Below are positions 42,917 to 51,277 of a DNA stretch of 63,117 bases, one piece after another (within the stretch, counting starts at the first letter, position 1; each line of letters starts with the position of its first letter). The stretch comes from Nocardia concava NBRC 100430. GTDB lineage: Bacteria > Actinomycetota > Actinomycetes > Mycobacteriales > Mycobacteriaceae. The notes beneath the pieces are model-generated. The model made no database searches and was not told the origin of the DNA. It worked only from the letters and a program-made list of their open reading frames with translations. The translations under genes were made by a program, and so were the position numbers. The stretch lies in the NCBI RefSeq assembly GCF_000308815.1, contig NZ_BAFX01000109.1, positions 1 to 63,117 on the forward strand. Direction: 5' to 3'.

Positions 42917-42984
42917 CGGATACTTACACAGATTTCAATACAATCCGTTTCCCACGGCGCACACAATTAGTATCACCGGATACT
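42917..42984. promoter_or_regulatory. CGGATACT operator-like octamers upstream of XRE paralogue 2
   Basis: CGGATACT occurs at 42917-42924 and 42977-42984; the second is part of AGTATC-ACCG-GATACT, a perfect inverted repeat at 42969-42984. The same octamer occurs twice upstream of paralogue 1. Shared operator inferred. Confidence 0.55.
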
Positions 42985-43048
42985 CCTATCGGTATATGTC
43001 CGGCGGGTCCCTGGTGTTCGGGACCTAATTCTGCTCTTCAAATTACTC

Positions 43049-44818
43049 TCATGCCCCCAGCGCCAGGGGCAGTGGTGCCGACGAGTTTTCGGCACGCCGC
43101 GCCCGCTTCGGATCCGGGGCCGGAACCGCCTCGACGAGGCGGCGCGTGTATTCCTCTCGGGGCGACCGGAAAACGTCCGTGACCGGCCCTGATTCGACAA
43201 TTCGACCCTCGCGCAGCACGATGGCGCGGTCGGCCACCTGATGCACGACGGCGAGATCGTGACTGATGAAAAGGCAGGCGAATCCGTATTCCTCGCGCAG
43301 GTCGGTGAACAGGTCCAGGACACGCGCCTGGACCGAGACATCGAGCGCGCTGGTGGGCTCGTCGGCCACCAGCAGACGCGGCGCGAGGGCGAGGGCGCGG
43401 GCCAGCGCGACACGCTGGCGCTGGCCGCCGGAGAGCTCGCCGGGGCGGCGGGTGGCGTAGTCACGGGGCAGGTGCACGGAGTCGAGCAGGTCGCCGACCT
43501 TGGCGCGCAGGAGTGCGCCGGAGGCCACCCGGTGGACGCACAGGGGTTCGCCGATGGAGTCGGCGAGGGTGCGGCGGGGGTCGAGGGAGGCGGTCACGTC
43601 CTGATGGACCAGGGCGACGTTTTTGCGCAGGCCGCGCAGTTCGCGGCGGGACAGGCCGGTGAGGGAGACGCCCTGCAATTCGACCTCGCCGCTGGTGGCC
43701 GGGACGAGTCCCAGGGCGGTGCGGCCGAGAGTGCTCTTGCCGGAACCGGATTCGCCGACCAGGCCGATCACCTCGCGCGGTGCGAGGGTGAGCGACACTC
43801 CCCGTAGAGCCTGGAACCGCTGCCCGTGGCGGCGGTAGACGACCGACAGGTCCTCGACACGCAGAACCGGATCCTCGTCTGTCCGGCTCGTCTCGGTCAT
43901 CCCGGCGTGTTTTTGCGTCTCGGTCATCCCGGCGTGTTTTTGGCCGGGATCCACCCCGGTGCCGTGGATTCCGGCCAAAAGCACGCCGGAATGACGGGGC
44001 GCTTCGTTCTGGCGCTCGGACTCGCCGCGCGTGGTTGAATCCGGGAGCTCGGGCACCGCGGCGAGGAGTTCGCGCGTGTAGTCCTCGCGGGGCTCGGCGA
44101 AAAGCTCTCGCACCGGCTGGGTTTCGACCACCTGGCCCGCGCGCATCACCACCACGCGGTCGGCGATGGCGGCGACCACGCCGAGGTTGTGGGTAATGAA
44201 CAGCACCGCGGTGTTGTTGCGGCGCTGCAGGTCTCGCAGCAGGCGCAGGATCTCGGCCTGGACGGTGACGTCGAGGGCGGTGGTGGGCTCGTCGGCGATG
44301 AGCAGGTCCGGCTCGCCGGAGAGGGCCAGGGCGATGACGACGCGCTGTTTCTGGCCGCCGGAGAGCTGGTGGGGGTACCAGTCGACGCGCTTCTCGGGCT
44401 CGGGGATGTCGACCTGGGTCAGCAGCTCGATGGCGCGGGCCCGGGCGTCGGCCTTGGTGATCGGGCGGTGAGCGCGCAGGGCCTCGGCGATCTGGGTTCC
44501 GATGCGCTGCACCGGGTTCAGGGCCGTCTGGGGTTCCTGGAACACCATGGCGGCGCGGGTGCCGCGCAGGGGGCGGAGTTCGTTCTCCGTCGCGCCGATG
44601 ATCTCGGTGCCGCCCAGGGAGATCGAGCCGGTGGCGGTCGCGCCGGTGGGCAGCAGACCGAGTACGGCACGCGCGGTGAGGGACTTGCCGGAGCCGGATT
44701 CGCCGACCAGCGCGACGGTTTCGCCACGTGCGACACTGACGTTCACACCGTCGACGACGGTCCGCGCGCCGAAGCGCACGGTGAGATCGCGGATATCCAG
44801 CAGTGTTTCGTCGGTCAT
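43049..44818 (-). CDS. peptide/nickel-type ABC transporter, fused double ATPase, with in-frame palindromic element
   Basis: A 589-aa protein with two ATP-binding cassettes, equal to DppD plus DppF. Cassette 1: Walker A GESGSGKS (about 38), signature LSGGQKQRV, Walker B LLIADEPTTALD. Cassette 2: GESGSGKS (about 352), LSGGQRQRVALARAL, LLVADEPTSALD. The linker residues about 275-308 are encoded by palindromic element copy F, with a 9-residue duplication (KHAGMTETQ). Start ATG at 44818 overlaps the permease stop as ATGA. Last gene of an overlapping four-gene importer operon; it powers uptake of peptides, or of another ligand such as nickel. Confidence 0.92.
   Translation of the reverse strand: MTDETLLDIRDLTVRFGARTVVDGVNVSVARGETVALVGESGSGKSLTARAVLGLLPTGATATGSISLGGTEIIGATENELRPLRGTRAAMVFQEPQTALNPVQRIGTQIAEALRAHRPITKADARARAIELLTQVDIPEPEKRVDWYPHQLSGGQKQRVVIALALSGEPDLLIADEPTTALDVTVQAEILRLLRDLQRRNNTAVLFITHNLGVVAAIADRVVVMRAGQVVETQPVRELFAEPREDYTRELLAAVPELPDSTTRGESERQNEAPRHSGVLLAGIHGTGVDPGQKHAGMTETQKHAGMTETSRTDEDPVLRVEDLSVVYRRHGQRFQALRGVSLTLAPREVIGLVGESGSGKSTLGRTALGLVPATSGEVELQGVSLTGLSRRELRGLRKNVALVHQDVTASLDPRRTLADSIGEPLCVHRVASGALLRAKVGDLLDSVHLPRDYATRRPGELSGGQRQRVALARALALAPRLLVADEPTSALDVSVQARVLDLFTDLREEYGFACLFISHDLAVVHQVADRAIVLREGRIVESGPVTDVFRSPREEYTRRLVEAVPAPDPKRARRAENSSAPLPLALGA
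43896..43995. repeat. 73-bp palindromic element, copy F, with duplicated left arm, inside the ABC ATPase
   Basis: Core 43923-43995: left ATCCCGGC/GCCGGGAT and right ATTCCGGC/GCCGGAAT hairpins perfect, loops GTGTTTTTG and CAAAAGCAC. A 27-bp unit containing the left arm start (from about 43890, GTCATCCCGGCGTGTTTTTG at 43896) is repeated, adding nine codons in frame. Confidence 0.94.
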
Positions 44819-45702
44819 CCGAGCCTCCGGGCGCGGCCCAATGCCTGGGCGATCAACAGGAATCCGAGCGTGAGGGCCGAGACCACCAGAAGCGGGCCGA
44901 CCGCCATGGCGGGATTGGCGTCGAGGTTGCGGGTGGATTCGGCGATGATCGAGCCCAGCGACGGGTCCGGCGGGCGCACGCCGATACCGATGAAGCTCAT
45001 GGCGCTGTCCACGAATACCGCCAGCGACAGCGAGAGCGCGAACTGCACGGCGAGCGGTTCGATCACATTGGGCAGCACGTGTTTCCGCAGGGTCCAGGCG
45101 GTGCTCGCGCCGATCACCTCGGCGGCCTCGACGAAGGGCTGTTCACGCACGGCCAGCACCGCGGTGCGGATCTGGCGGCCGAAGATGGGGATCTCGGCGG
45201 CGACGATCACGATGATGACCGCGTGCGCACCCGGTCCGGTGACGGCGCTCAATGCGATGGCGAAGATCAGGGCCGGGAAGGCCAGGATGAGGTCGAAGAC
45301 GCGCTGCGCCACCACATCCGCGATCGGGTTGACGGTGGCGGCCAGGCCGATGGCCGAGCCGAGTACCGCGCCGACGGGGACCGCGACGAAGGCGATGAGC
45401 AGGTCCACGCGGATGCCGTAGAGCACTCGGGTGAAGACATCGCGATTGATGTGGTCGGTGCCGAGCCAGTGATCGCCGCTCGGTCCGAGCAGGTTCGCAC
45501 CGGGGATCTGTTCCAGCGGGCTGTATTTCGTGAGCAGCCCGGCGGCGAGTGCGGCGACGGCGATTACCGCGATGAGCAGCAGTCCGGCCAGACCTTGCCC
45601 GCGCAACAGCGCCCCCGTCATTCCGGCGCGCTTTTGGCCGGAATCCAGCTCGTCCTCATGGATCCCGGCCAAAAGCGTGCCGGGATGACCAGTGGTACTC
45701 AT
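44815..45702 (-). CDS. peptide-type ABC permease (DppC-like); N terminus from palindromic element
   Basis: Inner-membrane permease of 295 aa, with six membrane helices (for example GLLLIAVIAVAALAAGLLT, ALLGSAIGLAATV-type) and the EAA loop IGASTAWTLRKHVLPNVI. Residues about 5-29 (HPGTLLAGIH, then DSGQKRAGMTG) are encoded by element copy G, replacing the usual short cytoplasmic N terminus. The ATG at 45702 overlaps the DppB-like stop (ATGA), so the element-derived peptide must be translated if the gene is expressed from this start; an internal start after the element is conceivable. Middle of the importer operon. Confidence 0.88.
   Translation of the reverse strand: MSTTGHPGTLLAGIHEDELDSGQKRAGMTGALLRGQGLAGLLLIAVIAVAALAAGLLTKYSPLEQIPGANLLGPSGDHWLGTDHINRDVFTRVLYGIRVDLLIAFVAVPVGAVLGSAIGLAATVNPIADVVAQRVFDLILAFPALIFAIALSAVTGPGAHAVIIVIVAAEIPIFGRQIRTAVLAVREQPFVEAAEVIGASTAWTLRKHVLPNVIEPLAVQFALSLSLAVFVDSAMSFIGIGVRPPDPSLGSIIAESTRNLDANPAMAVGPLLVVSALTLGFLLIAQALGRARRLG
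45617..45689. repeat. 73-bp palindromic element, copy G, in the ABC permease N terminus
   Basis: Here the arm sequences are swapped relative to the other copies: left ATTCCGGC/GCCGGAAT, right ATCCCGGC/GCCGGGAT. Within-arm pairing stays perfect, which is covariation. Loops GCGCTTTTG and CAAAAGCGT; centre GCTCGTCCTCA. Confidence 0.95.
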
Positions 45703-46658
45703 GCCCGTCCTCCGATCCGGATGCGCGGATCCAGATACGCGTGCACGATGTCGGTGGTCAGCTGGATGGCCACGAACACCGCCACCGAGAACAGCAGCAG
45801 CGCCTGCACCACCGGATAGTCGCGGCGGTTGATGCCCTGTTCGATGAGCTGCCCGATACCCGGCCACGCGAAGGCCGCCTCCACCAGAACCGCGCCGCCG
45901 AGCAGGTTGCCGGTCTGGATGCCGAGTGTGGTGAGCATGGTGGGCAAGGCGTTTCGCAGTGCGCCGCGGGTGACGATGCGGCGGTGCGGGATGCCGAGGG
46001 CGCGGGCGGTGAGCACGTACGGCTTGGCGAGTTCGGTGCGCAGCGCCTCGGTGAGGAAGCGGGTCAGTGCGGCCGAGACGGGCAGGCCCAGGCAGATGGC
46101 CGGGAGCAGCAGGTACTGCACGGCGATGTCGGGGCGGGCCAGGAAGCCGTCCGGCGGGATGCCGCCCGCGGGCAGCACCGGGATCACGACCGCGAACACC
46201 AGCACCAGCAGGACGCCGGTCACGAAGACCGGGATCGCCACGGTCACCGTATTGGCCGCGGCCACAATCGCGTTCAGCCAGCGCTTGTCCCACAGCACCG
46301 AGGCCACCGACACCGCCAGGCTCACCGCGACCGCCAGCAGCAGCGCGGCGGCGGCGAGGATGAGGGTGTTGGCCAGGCCGCGGCCGATGAGGTCGGCGAT
46401 CTGGCCGCCGATGATGTAGGAGCGGCCCAGGTCGCCGGTGAAGACGCCGTGCAGCCAGGACAGGTACTGGGCCGGAATCGACCGATCCAGTCCGAGCTGA
46501 TGGCGGATGGCGGCAACGGCGTCCGGCGTGGCGTCGGGTCCGGCCAGGGTGGTGGCCGGGTCGCCGGGGACCAGGCGCAGCAGCAGGAAGATGAGAACTG
46601 ACGCGCCGAAGAGCACCGCCAGGGCGGAGGGCACTCGGCGCAACAGATACGCGCTCAT
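45699..46658 (-). CDS. peptide-type ABC permease (DppB-like)
   Basis: Permease of 319 aa. The N-terminal LLRRVPSALAVLFGASVLIFLLLRLVPGDPA is the standard DppB start, followed by a long periplasmic loop and five more helices. The EAA loop has ARALGIPHRRIVTRGALRNALP. It begins with ATG at 46658 overlapping the binding-protein stop (ATGA) and ends overlapping the next permease. It is intact and without a palindromic element. Partners: DppC-like permease and fused ATPase. Confidence 0.9.
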   Translation of the reverse strand: MSAYLLRRVPSALAVLFGASVLIFLLLRLVPGDPATTLAGPDATPDAVAAIRHQLGLDRSIPAQYLSWLHGVFTGDLGRSYIIGGQIADLIGRGLANTLILAAAALLLAVAVSLAVSVASVLWDKRWLNAIVAAANTVTVAIPVFVTGVLLVLVFAVVIPVLPAGGIPPDGFLARPDIAVQYLLLPAICLGLPVSAALTRFLTEALRTELAKPYVLTARALGIPHRRIVTRGALRNALPTMLTTLGIQTGNLLGGAVLVEAAFAWPGIGQLIEQGINRRDYPVVQALLLFSVAVFVAIQLTTDIVHAYLDPRIRIGGRA

Positions 46659-48241
46659 GCGAGGAAGGCCTCGGTGAGCTGGAGTTCGCGGCGCTTGGTC
46701 CAGTTGAAGCCGTGCAGTTTCTTGGTGGCGCTGTTCTGCCAGTCGTGCACGCCGATTTCGATCAGGAACAGGCTGTCCAGCAGCTGGTCGCTGAGCGCCT
46801 GGTAGGCGCGGGTGGCGTCGGCACCGGTGGCCTGGGGCAGCTGCCAGGCGCTGTCGGCCGCCTTGACGTAGTCGGCCGATTCGTAGTGGGAGGCGTTCTT
46901 GCGGGCGTTGAACGGATAGGCGCTCACTGTCAGCGTGGACGGCACGAACTGCGCCCACGAGTGGTCGGTGATCCACAGGCCCGGGAACTGCGCGCCGATC
47001 AGCTGTTTGAGGAAGGTCGCGTTCTCGGTGGGCACGAGCTCCACCTCGATGCCGATCTCGGCGAGGTTGGCCTGCACGATCTGGGCGATGGCCTCGTACG
47101 TGGCATAGGCGGTGTTGTAGGCCAGCGGCAGCTTCGCGGGCTTGGGCAGCTGGGCCAGAATCTGCTTGGCCTTGGCGGCATCTCGCGTGTACCGGGTGTT
47201 GCGTGCCTGGTCGAAGGCGGGAGAACCCTTGGGCCACGGCAGGTTCAGCGGATAGCCGGCGCCGCGGAACACCTCCTTGACGATGCGTTCCCGATCGAGG
47301 GCGTAGGCGATGGCCTGGCGCACACGGACATCGGCGAGGGTGGGGTCGGTGACGTTCGCGCCGACGTAGACCTGCAGTTCCGCACCGTCGAAGGTGATGA
47401 CGCGGTAACCGTCGGTCTTGGCGAGCGTCTCGGTGTCGCGGTAGGTGATGCCGTCGGCGAGATCGATCTGCCCGGTCTTGAGCGCGTTGAGCTGGGCCTG
47501 GTTGTCGGAGATGACCCGGAATTCGACGCGGTCCAGGTAGGGGCGGTCCGGGATCCAGTAGGCCGGGTTCTTCTCGAACACCAACTGCTGGTTGGGGATT
47601 CGCTGGGTGAACCGGAACGGCCCGGTCCCGACGAACTTGTCGCCGGTGGCCAGCTGGTCGATGGATTCGCTGTCCAGGATGGGCACGGTGTCCAGCAAAT
47701 CGAACAGATTGCTGAGCGGGTGTTCCAGCGTCAGGGTGATCTTGTGCGGGTCGCTGGTGTCGAACGCGGTGACCTTGGCCGCCGTGCTCTTCAGCTGGCC
47801 CGACCACTTCGGGTCGGCGTAGGTGCGGTACGAGAACTCCACGTCCTTGGAGGTGAAGGGGCGGCCGCTGTGGAACTTCACGTCGTCGCGCAGGTTCAGG
47901 GTGATGGACTTACCGTCCGGGGTCACGGTCCAGCTCTTGGCCAGCAGCGGCTGCGGTTCCAGCTTGTCGTGCGGATAGCGCACCAGCGATTCGAAGACCA
48001 GCCCGATCACATACGGCGTGGTGCCGGTATTGGTGAGCAGGTTGGCCGGCACGATGTCCACGAGGACGCCGTACTTCAGGGTCCCGCCGCGCACGGGTTG
48101 CGCGTTGTCGTCACCGCCGCGCTGCTGGCTCACCGCCGAGGTGCAGGCGGCCAGGGCCCCGCCACCGAAGATCGCCAGGGCGGCGACGGCGGAACTGCGC
48201 AGGAAAATACGGCGGTCGAGACCGCCGGGGGACGAAGTCAT
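46655..48241 (-). CDS. peptide/nickel-type ABC substrate-binding lipoprotein
   Basis: SBP family 5 binding protein of 528 aa. A Tat-type signal (RRIFLR, residues 10-15) leads into a hydrophobic core and the lipobox LAAC with Cys33, so the mature protein is lipid-anchored outside the membrane. The family pattern is clear: GTLKYGVLVDIVPANL, then LLAKSWTVTPDGKSITLNLR, FHSGRPFTSKDVEFSY and AIAYALDRERIV. Ligand could be oligopeptide or another small molecule. First gene of the importer operon, divergent from the sulfatase, 137 bp away. Confidence 0.92.
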   Translation of the reverse strand: MTSSPGGLDRRIFLRSSAVAALAIFGGGALAACTSAVSQQRGGDDNAQPVRGGTLKYGVLVDIVPANLLTNTGTTPYVIGLVFESLVRYPHDKLEPQPLLAKSWTVTPDGKSITLNLRDDVKFHSGRPFTSKDVEFSYRTYADPKWSGQLKSTAAKVTAFDTSDPHKITLTLEHPLSNLFDLLDTVPILDSESIDQLATGDKFVGTGPFRFTQRIPNQQLVFEKNPAYWIPDRPYLDRVEFRVISDNQAQLNALKTGQIDLADGITYRDTETLAKTDGYRVITFDGAELQVYVGANVTDPTLADVRVRQAIAYALDRERIVKEVFRGAGYPLNLPWPKGSPAFDQARNTRYTRDAAKAKQILAQLPKPAKLPLAYNTAYATYEAIAQIVQANLAEIGIEVELVPTENATFLKQLIGAQFPGLWITDHSWAQFVPSTLTVSAYPFNARKNASHYESADYVKAADSAWQLPQATGADATRAYQALSDQLLDSLFLIEIGVHDWQNSATKKLHGFNWTKRRELQLTEAFLA

Positions 48242-48378
48242 GGGGAATCCTCGAGCTGTGGACCGGGCCTTGATGGTGTCCGGCGACGCTATCGCCGGGT
48301 CTATGACGGATCACCGGTTGCGCGCAGCGAGAGTGAAACCCTGGCTCGAAACCTGGGCCGCAACCTTTGCTGGGGAGC

Positions 48379-50691
48379 ATGTCAGTCCCCGACAATGCCC
48401 GTGGCTATGAGAATTTCAATGGCGAGATCGGCCGAACCACCGCCGATTCCACGCCTGAGTGGCTGTACCCGCCGACCGCGCCGGAAGGTGCGCCCAATAT
48501 CGTCGTGGTGCTGGTCGACGATATGGGCTTCAGCGATATCGGGCCATTCGGATCGGAGATCGAGACACCGACTCTGGATCGACTGGCGGCCAAGGGATTG
48601 CGGCTCACCAACTTTCACACGACCCCGTTGTGCTCGCCGTCGCGCGCGGCCCTGCTGACCGGAGTCAATTCGCATCGGGCCGGATTCGGGTTCGTCGCCA
48701 ATGCCGATCCCGGATATCCCGGCCTGCGGCTGGAATTGGCCGATGATGTGCTCACATTGCCAGAGATCCTGCGCGCCAATGGATATGCGACGTACGCGGT
48801 CGGAAAATGGCATCTGGTGCGGGATGCCACGCTGCATCCGGCGGCCCATCGGGATTCATGGCCCACGCAACGCGGATTCGACCGGTACTACGGGTCTTTG
48901 GAGGGCCTGAACTCCTTCTACTATCCGAATCAGCTGATCTCGGACAGCTCGGCGGTGGATGTCGAGGAGTATCCCGAGGGGTACTACCTCACCGATGACT
49001 ACACCGATCGGGCCATCGGCTACATCAAGGACCTGCGCGCTCACGACGCGACCAAGCCGTTCTTCCTGTACTTCGCGCACACCGCCATGCACGGCCCGTT
49101 GCAGGCCAAGCCAGAGGATCAGGCGAAGTATCGGGGCCGGTATCGCGAGGGCTGGGATCGGTTGCGGCAGACGCGGTTCGCCGCGCAGATCGCCGAGGGC
49201 TTGTTCCCCGAGGGGACGCAGCAGAAGCCGCGCAATACCGAGCCGGGTTATGAAGCGCAGGAATGGGATTCGCTGACCGATGAGCAGCGGTCGCGCTTCG
49301 AGCGGTACATGGAGGTCTACGCCGGGATGGTCGACAGCATCGACCAGAGCCTGGGCCGAATCGTGGACACCCTCGAACAGTTCGGCGAGCTGGACAACAC
49401 CATCATCGTGTTCACCTCCGACAACGGCGGCACCGCCGAAGGCGGCCCCGAGGGAACCCGAACCTACTTCGCGCAATTCGCGCAGGTGGACGAGCCGGAC
49501 TGGGAGCGCGACGTCCCCCACGACGACGAGTTGATCGGCACCGCCAAACTCGGCGTCCACTACCCCCGCGGCTGGGGCCAGGCCTCCAACACTCCCTTCC
49601 GCTTCTACAAGGGCCAGACCTTCGCCGGCGGTGTCCGAGTCCCGTTCGTCCTCTCCTGGCCGAAGGGCCTCCCCCGCACCGAGGAAGACTCCGGTGTCCG
49701 CCAGGAATACGTCTACATCACCGACCTGGCCCCCACCCTGCTCCAGCTGGCCGGCCTGAACCGCCCGACCGTCCGTAACGGCCTGCCCGCCAAGGACTTC
49801 GACGGCGTCTCCGCGGTAGACGTCCTCCGCGACCCGACCGCCATCTCGCAACACGTCGAGCAGTACTCCGAAATGACCGGCCACCGCGGCTTCTACCGAG
49901 ACGGCTGGAAACTCCTCGCCCTGTACGAGCCCGAACGCGGCATCGACAACCCGCGCTGGCAACTCTTCGACGTCCGCACGGATCCGACCGAACTCCACGA
50001 CCTCTCGGAGCAGCTGCCGGAGAAGGTGGCTGAACTATCGGCCGCCTGGGACGAAGCCGCGTGGCACAACACGGTTTTCCCGCTCGTCACCCGAGCGGAT
50101 CTCGCCAAGCGTCGCCCCGAGGAATCCCGCCTCGGCAACCAGGTCCGAATCCTCCCCGGCACTCCGACCTTGGAGCGCTACCGCTCCCAACGCCTGATCG
50201 CCTACCGCGACTTCACCATCGCCATCGAACTCGACGGCTACACACCCGGTGACGAAGGCGTCCTCGTCGCCCACGGCGACCCGCTCGGCGGGTACTTGCT
50301 CTACGTCGAGAACGGCCACCTGATCTTCGGCTACAACGCCTACGGTCGGTACAACACTCTCGACGCTGGCGAAATCCCCACCGGCAGTCGGCTTCTCACC
50401 GCCTCTGCGACGGTTCAGCCGCATTTGCGTTGGGATTTCTCTGTCGGTATCGATGGTGTGCGGGCGGGTGAGCTTCCGAACCAGGTTCAGCTGGTTGGCA
50501 TGTCACCGTGGACCGGGATCTCCGTTGGTCTCGACGCCCGTGGCCCGGTCTCGTGGGACATTCGCGACCGGCGAGGAGTCTTCCGCTACACCGGCAACCT
50601 CCGCTCGGTTACCTATCGGCCCGGTGCCGTTGGAGTCTCGGACGAAGCGCAGCGAGCCTTGGACTCGGAGGCCGAGCTCATCGCCGAATAG
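48379..50691 (+). CDS. arylsulfatase
   Basis: Formylglycine-dependent sulfatase of 770 aa. N-terminal metal aspartates Asp47-Asp48 (LVDDMGFSD), the formylglycine motif LCSPSRAALLTG with Cys85, later GKWHL, and FTSDNGGTAEGG for metal binding. The C-terminal 180 residues form an extra beta-rich domain (YTPGDEGVLVAHGD), as in bacterial arylsulfatases of the AtsA type. It has no signal peptide and thus appears cytoplasmic. The ATG at 48379 has GGGGAG only one base before it, so a TTG at 48367 is an alternative. Divergent from the ABC importer, which may bring in the sulfated substrate. Confidence 0.9.
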   Translation: MSVPDNARGYENFNGEIGRTTADSTPEWLYPPTAPEGAPNIVVVLVDDMGFSDIGPFGSEIETPTLDRLAAKGLRLTNFHTTPLCSPSRAALLTGVNSHRAGFGFVANADPGYPGLRLELADDVLTLPEILRANGYATYAVGKWHLVRDATLHPAAHRDSWPTQRGFDRYYGSLEGLNSFYYPNQLISDSSAVDVEEYPEGYYLTDDYTDRAIGYIKDLRAHDATKPFFLYFAHTAMHGPLQAKPEDQAKYRGRYREGWDRLRQTRFAAQIAEGLFPEGTQQKPRNTEPGYEAQEWDSLTDEQRSRFERYMEVYAGMVDSIDQSLGRIVDTLEQFGELDNTIIVFTSDNGGTAEGGPEGTRTYFAQFAQVDEPDWERDVPHDDELIGTAKLGVHYPRGWGQASNTPFRFYKGQTFAGGVRVPFVLSWPKGLPRTEEDSGVRQEYVYITDLAPTLLQLAGLNRPTVRNGLPAKDFDGVSAVDVLRDPTAISQHVEQYSEMTGHRGFYRDGWKLLALYEPERGIDNPRWQLFDVRTDPTELHDLSEQLPEKVAELSAAWDEAAWHNTVFPLVTRADLAKRRPEESRLGNQVRILPGTPTLERYRSQRLIAYRDFTIAIELDGYTPGDEGVLVAHGDPLGGYLLYVENGHLIFGYNAYGRYNTLDAGEIPTGSRLLTASATVQPHLRWDFSVGIDGVRAGELPNQVQLVGMSPWTGISVGLDARGPVSWDIRDRRGVFRYTGNLRSVTYRPGAVGVSDEAQRALDSEAELIAE

Positions 50692-51277
50692 TCGAAAAGC
50701 GAAGAGACAAAAGAAGAAAAGACGAAAGAACAAAAGAAACAAAGACAAAAGACGCCAGGAGGAGGAGTGGGGAGGGGGCTGGGTTGGGCACCTCGGTGGC
50801 GGCACCAGCCCCCTCGAGGCTCGGGCGCGCAGCGGCCCGGGGTAGAACACTCAAAGACGCCCGGCGCGTGTCCGATTCGCCCGGTTGCTGTCGCCGAGAG
50901 GCACATTTTGGAGGCGGATTTAGGGAGGAACCGGACAAAGGCCCTCCAGGATGTGCCGCTCGATGAAAAGACGGGCGGGAAGGGGCGGGAGGGGGTGGCC
51001 GGGGAGCTTGGGAAACCCTGTGGAGTTGTCAATGAGCGCTGGTGCTCGACCCTGCGAGTCTTGGTGCTCGACCCTGTGAGTCCTGGATCGTTGAGTCTTG
51101 GTGCTTGGGGTCTTGGTTCTTGTTCTGTTGTCTCGAGAAGGTGATCCGTGCAGTCCCTGGGCCGGGATCGCCGGGTGGCGGCTCCCAACCCGGCGTCAGC
51201 CCAAGTCCGGTAGGGCAGGCGAAGCAACCACACTTCCCCGTCCCTGCGCACACCAGACGTAGACGAGCAGCCGGGCC
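50692..51277. other. intergenic region with purine-rich tract and T/G-rich direct repeats
   Basis: No convincing gene lies in these 586 bp. From about 50695 to 50760 is an almost pure purine stretch (AAAAGAAGAAAAGACGAAAG and similar), AT-rich for this genome, passing into GGAGGAGGAGTGGGGAGG. At about 51041-51115 imperfect units resembling TTGGTGCTCGACCCTG-GAGTC recur. Open frames across it have very biased composition and no ribosome binding site. Confidence 0.6.

Noticed and set aside
22824..45689. CRISPR array or integron-type array
   Set aside because: The repeats are far apart, palindromic in two halves, partly inside genes, and have no regular spacers or cas genes.
22824..45689. Insertion sequences or standard MITEs
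   Set aside because: No transposase, no clear target-site duplication, and the within-half covariation does not fit simple terminal inverted repeats.
50453..50845. Forward frame with a very basic Lys/Arg-rich stretch after the sulfatase
   Set aside because: It overlaps the sulfatase end in another frame, lacks a ribosome site, and its composition comes from the purine tract.
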